Shown: positions 7,330 to 16,135, counted from the first letter of the stretch. The stretch is 64,000 bases of DNA from Pantoea sp. 18069 (GCF_902706035.1 NZ_CACSJA010000021.1:1-64000), one strand, 5' to 3'. Translations and numbers: made by a program. The notes: generated by a model from the sequence alone, not told the origin.

Positions 7330-9299
7330 GCGGCGTCTCCCTTGGCCGCGGGCGTGGCCAGCGTGAAGCCGCGAAAGCCGCCCTTCTTCAGATGCACCAT
7401 CAGCAGCGAGATCGTCGCCGGCGTGATGCCAGAAATGCGCGAGGCCTGGCCCAGGGTTTCGGGACGGTGCTTTTGCAGCGTCTGGCGGGCCTCGAACGAC
7501 AGCGCCGTGACCTGCAGATAGTCGAGGTCGGCCGGCAGCCGCTGGTGCTCGAGATGCGCCGCGCGTTCGACTTCGTCCTTCTGGCGGTCGATATAGCCCG
7601 CGTACTTGGCCGCGATCTCGACCTGCTCGATCACGGAGTCGCTCAGATCGCCCAAGGTTTCACGTGAAACATCGCCAGACACGTACTTGCCTTTGTCCAG
7701 GCTGGTGAGCTGCGAGTAGCTGACATCGGGCCGGCGCAGCAGCTCGAACAGGCTGTACTCATGCTCGATCGCCTTGCCCAGCACGCGCGCGGATTCCTCG
7801 GCCGGCAGGTTGCGCGGGCTGACCCAGGTCGACTTCAGGCGCTGGGTTTCGCGTTCCACGGCTTCGCGCTTGCGGCTGAACGCTTCCCAGCGCGCATCGT
7901 CGACCAGGCCCAGGCGGCGGCCGGTTTCGGTCAGGCGCATGTCGGCGTTGTCTTCACGCAGCTGCAGGCGGAATTCCGCGCGGCTGGTGAACATGCGGTA
8001 GGGCTCGGTCACGCCCTTGGTGATCAGGTCGTCGACCAGCACGCCCAGATAGGCTTCGTCGCGGCCCGGCGTCCAGGGCGCGTCGCCGCGCGCCTGCAGC
8101 GCCGCGTTCAGGCCCGCGAACAGGCCCTGGGCCGCGGCCTCCTCATAGCCCGTCGTGCCGTTGATCTGGCCGGCGAAGAACAGGCCCTGGATCTGCTTGG
8201 TCTCGAAACTCGCCTTGAGCGAGCGCGGATCGAAATAGTCGTACTCGATCGCATAGCCGGGGCGCAGGATGTGGGCGTTCTCCAGGCCCTTCATCGAGCG
8301 CACCAGTTCGTACTGGATGTCGAACGGCAGGCTGGTCGAGATGCCGTTGGGGTAGTACTCGTGCGTGGTCAGCCCTTCGGGCTCGAGAAAGATCTGGTGG
8401 CTGTCCTTGTCGGCGAAGCGGTTGATCTTGTCCTCGACGCTGGGGCAGTAGCGCGGGCCCACGCCTTCGATCTTGCCGGTGAACATCGGGCTGCGGTCAA
8501 AGCCCGAGCGGATGATGTCGTGCGTGCGCTCATTGGTATGCGTGACCCAGCACGGCACCTGCTGCGGGTGCATGCCGGCCTTGCCCATGTAGCTGAACAC
8601 CGGCAGCTCGCCTTCGTTGATGCCGCCGGGCATGCCGTCGCCGGGCTGGGCTTCGCACTGCGAGAAGTCGATGCTGCGCCCGTCGATGCGCGGCGGCGTG
8701 CCGGTCTTGAGCCGGCCCTGGGGCAGCTGCAACTCCTTGAGCCGCGCCGACAGGCTCACCGCCGGCGGATCACCCGCGCGGCCGGCCGCGTAGTTGTTCA
8801 GTCCCACGTGGATCTTGCCGTCGAGGAAGGTGCCAGCCGTGAGCACCACGGTGCGCGCGCGAAAGCGTATGCCGACCTGCGTGACCGCGCCGACCACGCG
8901 GTCGCCTTCGACCATCAGGTCATCGACCGCCTGCTGGAACAGCCACAGGTTGGGCTGGTTCTCGAGCATGCGGCGGATGGCTGCCTTGTAGAGAATGCGG
9001 TCGGCCTGGGCGCGCGTGGCGCGCACCGCCGGGCCCTTGGAGCTGTTGAGGATGCGGAACTGGATGCCGCCCTCGTCCGTGGCCAGCGCCATCGCGCCGC
9101 CCAGCGCATCGACTTCCTTGACCAGATGGCCCTTGCCAATGCCGCCGATCGACGGATTGCAGCTCATCTGGCCCAGCGTCTCGATGTTGTGGGTCAGCAG
9201 CAGCGTCCTGCTACCCATGCGCGCGGCCGCCAGCGCCGCCTCGGTGCCGGCGTGGCCTCCGCCTACGACGATGACATCAAATTCTTGGGGATACAACAT
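7326..9299 (-). CDS. tRNA uridine-5-carboxymethylaminomethyl modification protein MnmG (GidA)
   Basis: A 657-residue FAD protein that, with MnmE, modifies U34 of several tRNAs. The N-terminal Rossmann motif GGGHAGTEAALAAARMG (residues 13-29), the family signature GPRYCPSVEDKI (about 280) and the C-terminal helical domain ending in the ISGITPATISLLMVHLKK segment are all present, and the length is normal. It heads the leftward operon with rsmG. The in-gene parS at 7657 encodes VSRET. mnmG is commonly linked to the chromosome origin in proteobacteria. Confidence 0.97.
   Translation of the reverse strand: MLYPQEFDVIVVGGGHAGTEAALAAARMGSRTLLLTHNIETLGQMSCNPSIGGIGKGHLVKEVDALGGAMALATDEGGIQFRILNSSKGPAVRATRAQADRILYKAAIRRMLENQPNLWLFQQAVDDLMVEGDRVVGAVTQVGIRFRARTVVLTAGTFLDGKIHVGLNNYAAGRAGDPPAVSLSARLKELQLPQGRLKTGTPPRIDGRSIDFSQCEAQPGDGMPGGINEGELPVFSYMGKAGMHPQQVPCWVTHTNERTHDIIRSGFDRSPMFTGKIEGVGPRYCPSVEDKINRFADKDSHQIFLEPEGLTTHEYYPNGISTSLPFDIQYELVRSMKGLENAHILRPGYAIEYDYFDPRSLKASFETKQIQGLFFAGQINGTTGYEEAAAQGLFAGLNAALQARGDAPWTPGRDEAYLGVLVDDLITKGVTEPYRMFTSRAEFRLQLREDNADMRLTETGRRLGLVDDARWEAFSRKREAVERETQRLKSTWVSPRNLPAEESARVLGKAIEHEYSLFELLRRPDVSYSQLTSLDKGKYVSGDVSRETLGDLSDSVIEQVEIAAKYAGYIDRQKDEVERAAHLEHQRLPADLDYLQVTALSFEARQTLQKHRPETLGQASRISGITPATISLLMVHLKKGGFRGFTLATPAAKGDAA
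7657..7670. promoter_or_regulatory. parS site 2 (inside mnmG)
   Basis: GTTTCACGTGAAAC is the perfect 14-bp parS core palindrome, flanked on the right by A as in the 16-bp consensus. It encodes VSRET in MnmG. Confidence 0.92.
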
Positions 9300-9559
9300 G
9301 CAATAACTCCGGGGGCCAATGCTTGGTGCACGGCCCTAATCTGTTCGCAGCGCGCCTGCGCCGGCCCGCGCCACGGATGGCCCCTGTAGCCATCCTTGCG
9401 GGAGAACCGGCAATTTTCCCACTTTTGCGTGTTTTTCGCCGCATGACCCCAGGCCACCACGCGAACAGCCGGGAAACCGGCGCGCGCTGCGCCGGCGGCA
9501 GGCGCGGCGGCGCCCGGCGCGTTAGCATGGGGTCGTCACCACTTCACTTTACTCCGACC

Positions 9560-10165
9560 ATGAAGCTTTACTACAGCCCCGGCGCCTGCTCCCTGTCCCC
9601 GCAGATCGTGCTGCAGGAATCGGGCCTGGCCTACGAGCCCGTGCTCGCCAGCACCAAGACCCACCAGCTCGCCGATGGCACCGATTTCTACACCATCAAC
9701 CCGCTGGGCTATGTGCCCCTGCTCGAACTCGACAACGGCGCGCGCCTGCGCGAAGGCCCGGCCATCGTCCAGTACATCGCCGACCAGGTGCCCGAAAAGA
9801 AGCTCGCGCCCGCCAACGGCAGCTTCGAGCGCTACCAGTTGCAGGAATGGCTGAACTTCATAGGCACCGAAATACACAAGGGGTTCGGCCCGCTGTTCAA
9901 GCCGACCACGCCCGAGAGCTACAAGCCCATCGCGCTCGAGGCAGTGACCAAGCGCCTGCAGTGGGTGGACCAGCAACTGGCCGGCAAGAGCTATCTGCTG
10001 GGCGAGCAGTTCAGCGTCGCCGATGCCTACCTCTACACCGTCTCGCGCTGGGCCGGTTTCGTCGGCCTCGACCTGTCGGGCATGGCCAACATCCTGGCCT
10101 TCCAGCAGCGCATGGCGCAGCGGCCCGCGGTGCAGGCGGCGTTGAAGATCGAAGGACAGAAATAA
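9560..10165 (+). CDS. Beta-class glutathione S-transferase
   Basis: A 201-residue cytosolic GST. The N-terminal thioredoxin-fold domain starts MKLYYSPGACSLSP, with Cys10 in the position that defines the bacterial beta class. NPLGYVPLLELDNG and LREGPAIVQYIAD (residues 51-77) bind the glutathione gamma-glutamyl group. The all-alpha C-terminal domain contains the FSVADAYLYTVSRW N-capping motif. I chose the ATG at 9560 from the family N-terminus; an upstream in-frame ATG would add 79 atypical residues. It lies 260 bp from mnmG on the opposite strand, and nothing was seen in that gap. Confidence 0.92.
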   Translation: MKLYYSPGACSLSPQIVLQESGLAYEPVLASTKTHQLADGTDFYTINPLGYVPLLELDNGARLREGPAIVQYIADQVPEKKLAPANGSFERYQLQEWLNFIGTEIHKGFGPLFKPTTPESYKPIALEAVTKRLQWVDQQLAGKSYLLGEQFSVADAYLYTVSRWAGFVGLDLSGMANILAFQQRMAQRPAVQAALKIEGQK

Positions 10166-10175
10166 CAAGCACCCC

Positions 10176-10285
10176 CTGAGCGACTTCGTGGCCGGGCCAT
10201 CCCGCGCTTCCCCCTCTCAACCTTCGGTGGAGGGGGCGACGGCACCTTCGCGGCGGGGCGGCCCTTGCTCGGTGCCCCCATGCTG
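10176..10285. repeat. Comamonadaceae-type GC-rich intergenic repeat
   Basis: The stretch begins CCCCCTGAGCGACTTCGTGG, continues with CCCCCTCTCAACCTTCGGTGG and ends GCGGCGGGGCGGCCCTTGCT. I recognise this as a common dispersed intergenic sequence of Comamonadaceae genomes. It lies between gst and the intergenic parS. No coding function is seen. Confidence 0.5.
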
Positions 10286-10320
10286 GGACATGCTGTAGAT
10301 TGAGAGTGCCCAAAGCCGAT

Positions 10321-10344
10321 GCCGTGTTCCACGTGAAACACGGC
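10321..10344. promoter_or_regulatory. parS site 3 (intergenic, gst-OYE)
   Basis: The 16-bp consensus TGTTCCACGTGAAACA is at 10325-10340, and the palindromic arms extend to a 24-bp GCCGTG...CACGGC element with a single pair of mismatches. It is the only one of the four parS sites outside a gene and lies about 105 bp upstream of the ene-reductase start. Confidence 0.92.
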
Positions 10345-10444
10345 CTCGGCTTTTTGCATGGGGGCCGCGCATACCGTTACAGCCAGCGCGGGCGAACCAG
10401 GTCTGCTAAGGTTTTTGCTTACCTGAACAGCCAGAAAGCATTCC

Positions 10445-11563
10445 ATGCCTACCTTGTTCGATCCCCTGCGAGCCGGCAAGCTGCAGCTGCCCAACCGCAT
10501 CGCCATGGCCCCGCTGACGCGCAACCGCGCGCCCGAGGCCATTCCCACGGCACTGATGGCCACCCACTATGCCCAGCGCGCCAGCGCCGGGCTGCTGATC
10601 AGCGAAGCCACGGCGATCAGCCAGCAGGGCCAGGGCTATTCGGACGTGCCAGGTCTTTATGGCTCGGAGCAGCTCGAAGGCTGGAAGCGCGTGACCGACG
10701 CCGTGCACGACGCCGGCGGGCGCATCGTGACGCAGCTGTGGCATGTGGGCCGGATCTCGCATGAACTGCTGCAGCCGGGCCACCGCGCGCCCGTGGCGCC
10801 CTCGGCGATCACCGCCAAGGCCAAGACCTACCTGATCGATGCGCAGACCGGCAAGGGCCGTTTCGTGCCCACCTCGGCGCCACGCGCGCTGCTCGCGTCG
10901 GAGCTGCCCGAAATTGTCCACAGCTTTGTCGCCGCGGCGCGCAACGCCGTCCAGGGCGCGGGTTTCGACGGCATCGAAATCCATGCGGCCAACGGCTATC
11001 TGATCGACCAGTTCCTCAAGACCGGTGCCAACCACCGCAGCGACGACTACGGCGGCAGCATCGCCAACCGCGCGCGCCTGCTGCTTGAAGTGACCCGGGC
11101 CATCGCCGATGCGATCGGCGGCGGCCGCACCGCCATCCGGCTGTCGCCCGTGACACCCGCCAATGACATTACCGATGCCAACCCGCAGCCGCTGTTCGAG
11201 CATGTGGTGCGCGAACTGGCAAAGCTGAACCTGGCCTATATCCACATCATCGAAGGCGCGACCGGCGGGCCGCGCCATCTGCCCGACAGGCCCTTCAACT
11301 ACCCCGGGCTGCACTCGGCCTACCGCATGGCCGGCGGCCAGGGGGCCTGGATGGTCAACAACGGCTATGACCGCGCAAGCGCCATGCAGGCCGTGGCCAA
11401 CGGCTATGCCGACATCGTCGCCTTCGGCAAGCCGTTCATCTCCAACCCGGACCTGGTGCGCCGCCTGCACGACAACCTGCCGCTCGCGCCCTGGGACCAG
11501 GACCGCTTCTACGGTGGCGGCGAAGAAGGCTATACCGACTATCCGCGCTACACGGCCCCATAG
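10445..11563 (+). CDS. Old Yellow Enzyme-family alkene reductase (NemA/XenB-like)
   Basis: A 372-residue FMN-dependent (beta/alpha)8-barrel flavoprotein that reduces activated C=C bonds or nitroesters with NAD(P)H. Motifs seen: MAPLTRNRA (residues 20-28) for FMN binding, TQLWHVGRISH (near 100), IHAANGYLIDQFLK with the substrate-binding region (about 180-193), and GKPFISNPDLV near the C-terminus. It is a stand-alone gene downstream of parS site 3 and ends at a strong bidirectional terminator shared with the MCP gene. The physiological substrate is unknown. Confidence 0.93.
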   Translation: MPTLFDPLRAGKLQLPNRIAMAPLTRNRAPEAIPTALMATHYAQRASAGLLISEATAISQQGQGYSDVPGLYGSEQLEGWKRVTDAVHDAGGRIVTQLWHVGRISHELLQPGHRAPVAPSAITAKAKTYLIDAQTGKGRFVPTSAPRALLASELPEIVHSFVAAARNAVQGAGFDGIEIHAANGYLIDQFLKTGANHRSDDYGGSIANRARLLLEVTRAIADAIGGGRTAIRLSPVTPANDITDANPQPLFEHVVRELAKLNLAYIHIIEGATGGPRHLPDRPFNYPGLHSAYRMAGGQGAWMVNNGYDRASAMQAVANGYADIVAFGKPFISNPDLVRRLHDNLPLAPWDQDRFYGGGEEGYTDYPRYTAP

Positions 11564-11575
11564 GCCTGCAAATGC

Positions 11576-11612
11576 AAAAAAAGCCCATGGCCGTGAGGCC
11601 ATGGGCTTTTTT
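11576..11612. terminator. Bidirectional terminator between OYE and MCP genes
   Basis: A 10-bp perfect stem (GCCCATGGCC / GGCCATGGGC) with a GTGA loop is flanked by A7 on the left and T6 on the right. It can end both the rightward reductase and the leftward chemoreceptor transcripts. Confidence 0.95.
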
Positions 11613-11626
11613 CGCAGCGTCCTGAC

Positions 11627-13306
11627 TCAGGCGCTGATCCGCGGCCGGCGCGGGGCCGGCGCCGCCAGCGACGGCTCGACCGGTGCGGCCACCTGGCCCT
11701 GGCGCGCGCCATAGCCGACGGCGGCCCGCATCATGCCGTTATCGTCCGCAAGGCGGAACTGGCTGACCACCTCGGCCAGGCGCGCGGCCTGCTCGCGCAG
11801 CGACTGGGCGGCAGCCGCCGACTCCTCGACCAGCGCCGCGTTCTGCTGCGTCATGCGGTCGATATCGCCCACGGCCTGGTTCACCTGGCCTATGCCCGAC
11901 GATTGCTCGCCCGACGCGGCCGTGATCTCGCCAATGATGTCGCCCACGCGCTGCACGCTGTTGACGATCTCCTGCATGGCCTTGCCTGCATCCTCGACCT
12001 GGCGCACGCCGCCGCCCACGGCCTGCTCGCTGCTCTGGATCAGGCCCTTGATTTCGCTCGCCGCCTGGGCCGAGCGCTGGGCCAGGTTGCGCACTTCACC
12101 GGCCACCACGGCAAAGCCGCGGCCCTGCTCGCCCGCGCGTGCGGCTTCGACGGCCGCGTTCAACGCGAGGATGTTGGTCTGGAAAGCGATCGAGTCGATC
12201 AGCCCGATGATGTCGCCGATCTTGCGGCTCGAGGTCGTGATCTCGTGCATGCTCAGCACCGCCTGCTGCACGATCTGGCCGCCCTGCGTGGCCGTGCCCG
12301 AAGCCGAAGCCGAGAGCTGGTTGGCGAGCTGCGAGGACGACGCCGTCTGCTGCACGGTCGACGTCAGCTGCGACAGCGACGCCACGGTCTGCTGCAGGTT
12401 GCTTGCGGTCTGCTCGGTGCGCGCCGACAGGTCCTCGTTGCCCGAGGCAATTTCCTGGCTGGCCGTGGCAATGCTGCCGCTCGCATCGCGCACCTGGCGC
12501 ACCATGGAGCCCAGGCCGTTTTGCATTTCCTCGAGCGCGCGCTGCAGGTCGGCGACTTCATCGCGGCCCACCACCTCGGTACGCTGCGACAGGTCGCCCT
12601 GCGCAATCGCCAAAGTGGTCTGGCGCACGCGTTCGAGCGGACGACAGATCGACACCATGTTCAGCAGCGTCAGTGGCACGACCAGCAAGATGGCGATCAG
12701 CACCGCGAGCACGAACAGCCATTGGGTCTGGGTGGCCACGGCCTGCTCCTGGGCGACGAGTTCGTCGACCTGGGAGTTGAGCAGCTTTTCGAGCTCGACC
12801 ATCAGCTTGTCGGCTTCGGCAAACTCGACCATGGCATTCGCACCCATGCGATTGGCAATGGTCGCGGTGTCGTAGCCGCCGGCTTCGAGCTGGCGCGCCA
12901 CATGCTGGAACTTCTGGCTGTAGCTGTCCAGGCGCGCAAGAACGTCCTTGACCAGCGCGTTGTCCGCGTCGTCGGCGCCGACAAGGAAGCGCCCGCCGAC
13001 ACTCTTGGCGGCCTCCAGGCCCTGGTTCCATTCACCCATGGCCTTGCGTACCGCTTCGGGACGTTCGTACTGGATGATCATGTCCTTTTCCGCCAGGCGC
13101 ACATCGCCCATGGACTTGCGCAGCTCCACCAGATGCCGCAGCTTGGTGTGGGACTGGTCGATGAACTGCTGGCTCATGTCATGGATGCGCAGCATCCCCA
13201 ACATTCCCGCACCTCCCAGAAGTGCCAGCAGCGTGAGCACCATTACTATCGCGCCAATCATCCGCATCCGGATGGTGAGCATCCGCATGAGCACCAAAAC
13301 ATTCAT
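11627..13306 (-). CDS. Methyl-accepting chemotaxis protein (4HB type)
   Basis: A 559-residue transmembrane chemoreceptor. One membrane helix (residues 12-36) precedes a periplasmic four-helix-bundle sensor (about 40-185), a second helix is at about 190-212, then HAMP (to about 265) and a long cytoplasmic signalling domain. The kinase-contact hairpin tip is conserved (DSIAFQTNILALNAAVEAAR followed by AGEQGRGFAVVAGEVRNLAQRSA). A proline-rich tail ends PRRPRISA with no CheR-tethering pentapeptide. The ATG at 13306 has a GAGGA ribosome site. The ligand is unknown. Confidence 0.93.
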   Translation of the reverse strand: MNVLVLMRMLTIRMRMIGAIVMVLTLLALLGGAGMLGMLRIHDMSQQFIDQSHTKLRHLVELRKSMGDVRLAEKDMIIQYERPEAVRKAMGEWNQGLEAAKSVGGRFLVGADDADNALVKDVLARLDSYSQKFQHVARQLEAGGYDTATIANRMGANAMVEFAEADKLMVELEKLLNSQVDELVAQEQAVATQTQWLFVLAVLIAILLVVPLTLLNMVSICRPLERVRQTTLAIAQGDLSQRTEVVGRDEVADLQRALEEMQNGLGSMVRQVRDASGSIATASQEIASGNEDLSARTEQTASNLQQTVASLSQLTSTVQQTASSSQLANQLSASASGTATQGGQIVQQAVLSMHEITTSSRKIGDIIGLIDSIAFQTNILALNAAVEAARAGEQGRGFAVVAGEVRNLAQRSAQAASEIKGLIQSSEQAVGGGVRQVEDAGKAMQEIVNSVQRVGDIIGEITAASGEQSSGIGQVNQAVGDIDRMTQQNAALVEESAAAAQSLREQAARLAEVVSQFRLADDNGMMRAAVGYGARQGQVAAPVEPSLAAPAPRRPRISA

Positions 13307-13411
13307 GATCTATCGTCCTCTTCACTGACAAGCAAATTGCGGGAGAAACACGTTCACCTGCACGAACAAAATGTTGCAGTTTGCCAGAGGTCTGGAAAAG
13401 AACTCCCTTGA

Positions 13412-15712
13412 TCAACGGGTATATGTGGTCCTTTTTAACAGCAAGGCGTTGGCCATGACCGTGACCGAACTCAGGGCCATGGCCGCGCCCGCGACCACCG
13501 GGCTCAGATAGCCCAGCGCCGCGAGCGGGATTCCGGCCACATTGAAGGCGAAAGCCCAGAACAGGTTCTGCCGGATTTTCATCACCGTGCGATGCGAGAT
13601 GTCGAGCGCCTGCGCCACCAGCCGAGGGTCGCCGCGCATCAGCGTGATGCCGGCCGCGTGCATCGCCACATCCGTGCCGTTGCCCATCGCCATGCCCACA
13701 TCGGCAGCGGCGAGCGCGGGCGCATCGTTGACGCCGTCGCCCACCATCGCCACGGTGTGGCCCCCTCGACCATCGGCGCGCAGGCGCGCGATCTGCGCCG
13801 CCTTGTCGGCCGGCAGCACTTCGGCGAGCACTTCGCCGCGGTCCGGGTCCAGGCCCAGGCGGCGCGCCATCGCATAGGCCGCGCCCTGGTTGTCGCCCGA
13901 GACCATCACCGTGCGCAGGCCGCGCGCGCGCAGCTCGGCAAGTGCTTCAGCCGCACCGGGCTTGGGCTCGTCGCCGAAACCCAGCAGCGCACGCAATTGC
14001 AGGCCCTGGGCACCGCGCTCGGCCACGGCCGAGACCGTCGCCCCGTCCTGCTGCCATTGCGCCGCCGCCTGCGCCCAGGGCGCCGCGTCAAGGCCGGGCA
14101 CGGCGAGCTCGCGCATCCAGCGCAGGCTGCCGATCAGCACTTCACGGCCCTGCGCCCGGCCTTCGGTGCCGCGTCCCGGTACGGCACGCACCGCCTCGGG
14201 TGCGCCCACATTCAACTGCCGCGCCTGCGCAGCCTGCAGCACGGCGCGCGCCAGCGGGTGCTCGCTGCCGCTTTGCACGCTGGCCACATGCGCCAGCAGG
14301 CTGTTCTCGTCGGCACCGGGCGCGACCATGAACTGGGTCAGCTGCGGCCGGCCCTGGGTCAGCGTGCCGGTCTTGTCGAACGCCACGGTATCGATCTTGT
14401 GCGCGAGCTCCAGCGTCTGTGCATCCTTGATCAGAATGCCCTGCTTCGCGGCCACGCCCGTGCCGGCCATGATGGCCGTGGGCGTGGCCAGGCCGAGCGC
14501 GCAGGGGCAGGCAATCACCAGCACCGCGACCGCGTGGATCAGCGCCTCTTCCGCCGGCGCACCGGCAAGCAGCCAGCCGACCAGCGTCAGCAGCGCGATG
14601 CCCAGCACGACGGGCACGAACACCGCCGCCACCTGGTCGACGAGGCGCTGGATGGGCGCCTTTCCGGCCTGCGCATCCTCGACCAGCCGGATGATGCGGG
14701 CCAGCACGGTCTCGCTGCCGACGGCGCGCACCAGCACCACGATGCGCCCTTCGCCGTTGATCGAGCCGCCGGTCAGTGCATCGCCTGTTTCACGTGAAAC
14801 AGGCAGCGGTTCGCCGGTCAGCATGGCCTCGTCGACCTGGGTATGGCCTTCGTGCAGCACGCCATCGACGGGAATGCGCTCGCCCGGGCGCACGACGATC
14901 CGGTCACCGACCATGACTTCGGCGACCGGCACGTCGACTTCGCCGTCGCGGCCCAGCAGGTGGGCGGTGTCGGGGCGCAGCGCGTAGAGCGCGCGTATGG
15001 CTTCGGTCGTCTGGCGCTTGGCCCGGCCTTCGAGCCACTTGCCGAGCATCACCAGCGTGATCACCACGGCCGAGGCTTCGAAGTACAGGTGCGGCATGGT
15101 GCCCGGCGCAGCAGTTATCCACAGCCACATCGACAGGCCCCAGCCGGCCGATGTGCCGAGCGCGACCAGCAGTTCCATATTGCCCGTGCCCGCCTTGAGC
15201 GCACGCCAGCCGGCCTGGTAGAAGCGCGCGCCGAGAATGAACTGCACCGGCGTCGCGAGCATGAACTGCAGCCAGGCCGGCAGCATCCAGTGCGCGCCCC
15301 AGAGCATGCCGACCATGGGCAGCGCCAGCGGCGACGACAGCGCGATGCCCACGGCCACGGGGCCAAAGCCCGCCCAGGCCGTGACGTCCTGCTGCGGCCC
15401 TTCGGATGACAATGTGCGCGGCTCGTAGCCCGCATCGCGCACCGCACGGCGCAGCCGCGCCTGCATCTGCTCGGCGTCTTCGCCCGCGGTCTGCACCTGC
15501 ACGCGCACGCTTTCGGTCGCCAGGTTGACCGCGGCCTCGGCCACGCCGGGCACGCGCCGCAGCGCACGTTCCACGCGCCCCACGCAGCTCGCGCAGGTCA
15601 TGCCGCCGACGCCAAAGTCCACCGTGGCCAGGGAGCCGGCGGAATCGCCCGGCGTGGAGACGCCCGACGCGGTCAGCGTTGGGTCCGTGGAGGAAGCGGA
15701 AGAAGTATTCAT
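13412..15712 (-). CDS. Copper-exporting P1B-type ATPase CopA
   Basis: A 766-residue copper efflux ATPase. It has one N-terminal HMA domain (GMTCASC, residues 37-43), eight predicted membrane helices, the transport motif CPC in IACPCALGLATPT (about 402), the phosphorylated Asp in DKTGTLTQG (about 442) and the hinge GDGVNDAPAL (about 659). A CueR-type promoter lies immediately upstream. Its -10 ends only about 7 bp from this ATG, so either the mRNA is leaderless or a downstream start is used. A 22-bp perfect parS inside the gene encodes PVSRETG. A perfect DnaA box is at 15115-15123. Confidence 0.95.
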   Translation of the reverse strand: MNTSSASSTDPTLTASGVSTPGDSAGSLATVDFGVGGMTCASCVGRVERALRRVPGVAEAAVNLATESVRVQVQTAGEDAEQMQARLRRAVRDAGYEPRTLSSEGPQQDVTAWAGFGPVAVGIALSSPLALPMVGMLWGAHWMLPAWLQFMLATPVQFILGARFYQAGWRALKAGTGNMELLVALGTSAGWGLSMWLWITAAPGTMPHLYFEASAVVITLVMLGKWLEGRAKRQTTEAIRALYALRPDTAHLLGRDGEVDVPVAEVMVGDRIVVRPGERIPVDGVLHEGHTQVDEAMLTGEPLPVSRETGDALTGGSINGEGRIVVLVRAVGSETVLARIIRLVEDAQAGKAPIQRLVDQVAAVFVPVVLGIALLTLVGWLLAGAPAEEALIHAVAVLVIACPCALGLATPTAIMAGTGVAAKQGILIKDAQTLELAHKIDTVAFDKTGTLTQGRPQLTQFMVAPGADENSLLAHVASVQSGSEHPLARAVLQAAQARQLNVGAPEAVRAVPGRGTEGRAQGREVLIGSLRWMRELAVPGLDAAPWAQAAAQWQQDGATVSAVAERGAQGLQLRALLGFGDEPKPGAAEALAELRARGLRTVMVSGDNQGAAYAMARRLGLDPDRGEVLAEVLPADKAAQIARLRADGRGGHTVAMVGDGVNDAPALAAADVGMAMGNGTDVAMHAAGITLMRGDPRLVAQALDISHRTVMKIRQNLFWAFAFNVAGIPLAALGYLSPVVAGAAMALSSVTVMANALLLKRTTYTR
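14783..14804. promoter_or_regulatory. parS site 4 (inside copA)
   Basis: GCCTGTTTCACGTGAAACAGGC is a fully symmetric 22-bp palindrome containing the complete parS consensus. It is the most symmetric of the four sites and the farthest from parAB (about 10 kb). Confidence 0.93.
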
Positions 15713-15718
15713 GGCCCG

Positions 15719-15750
15719 AGGTTAATCCTTGACGCCATGTCAAGGTCAAG
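15719..15750 (-). promoter_or_regulatory. CueR-controlled copA promoter
   Basis: Reading leftward, -35 TTGACC (15749-15744) is followed by a 19-bp spacer and -10 TAACCT (15724-15719). The dyad CCTTGAC / GTCAAGG fills the spacer. The 19-bp spacing, TTGACC and TAACCT match, from memory, the E. coli copA promoter architecture recognised by the MerR-family copper sensor CueR. The start codon is at 15712, leaving essentially no leader. Confidence 0.85.
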
Positions 15751-15768
15751 CCCCGCAGTGGATCACCC

Positions 15769-15777
15769 TGTGGATAA
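15769..15777 (-). promoter_or_regulatory. DnaA box between copA and copZ
   Basis: Perfect TTATCCACA on the minus strand, located between the two CueR promoters. Confidence 0.7.
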
Positions 15778-15786
15778 CTTTGGCGC

Positions 15787-15817
15787 TTGACCTTTCCATG
15801 GTGTTAAGGTTCATCAT
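15787..15817 (+). promoter_or_regulatory. CueR-type promoter of copZ
   Basis: TTGACC (15787-15792), the dyad ACCTT...AAGGT (15790-15794 / 15806-15810) and CATCAT (15812-15817) give the same 19-bp spacing as the copA promoter. This is a second, rightward copper-inducible promoter for the chaperone gene, and probably cueR. Confidence 0.75.
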
Positions 15818-15845
15818 GCAGCCATGGCCCATCCGGCGCCAGAAG

Positions 15846-15854
15846 TTATCCACA
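15846..15854 (+). promoter_or_regulatory. DnaA box abutting copZ ribosome site
   Basis: Perfect TTATCCACA directly followed by GGAG, so the DnaA box runs into the Shine-Dalgarno sequence of copZ (ATG at 15868). Confidence 0.7.
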
Positions 15855-15867
15855 GGAGTGAAGCAGC

Positions 15868-16062
15868 ATGCAACATGTATTCGAAGTCCAGGGAATGACC
15901 TGCGGCCATTGCGAAAAAGCCGTGACCCAGGCGCTGCAGCGCATCGACCCCGAAGCCGCCGTACGCATAGACCGCGCGCAAGACCGCGTCGAAGTCGAGA
16001 GCACGGCCGAGCGCTCCGCACTGCAGGCAGCCGTCCAGGAAGAAGGCTACAGCGTGGCCTGA
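15868..16062 (+). CDS. CopZ-like copper chaperone (HMA domain)
   Basis: A 64-residue single heavy-metal-associated domain with the metal motif GMTCGHC (residues 9-15) and a ferredoxin-like beta-alpha-beta pattern; length is typical of CopZ. It would bind Cu(I) in the cytoplasm and hand it to CopA or CueR. It has its own CueR-type promoter, and a GGAG ribosome site overlaps a DnaA box. cueR follows 72 bp later. Confidence 0.92.
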   Translation: MQHVFEVQGMTCGHCEKAVTQALQRIDPEAAVRIDRAQDRVEVESTAERSALQAAVQEEGYSVA

Positions 16063-16126
16063 ATGCGGGCGGCGGGCGCGGCGCTGCCGCGTTTTCCCAC
16101 ACGCATCCCACAACTCTTCACCAAAG

Positions 16127-16135
16127 TTATCCACA
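16127..16135 (+). promoter_or_regulatory. DnaA box overlapping the cueR start codon
   Basis: Perfect TTATCCACA whose final A is the first base of the proposed cueR ATG. Confidence 0.65.

Noticed and set aside
16063..16134. Upstream extension of cueR to the ATG touching the copZ stop
   Set aside because: The added 24 residues (MRAAGAALPRF...) do not resemble MerR N-termini; kept only as an alternative start.
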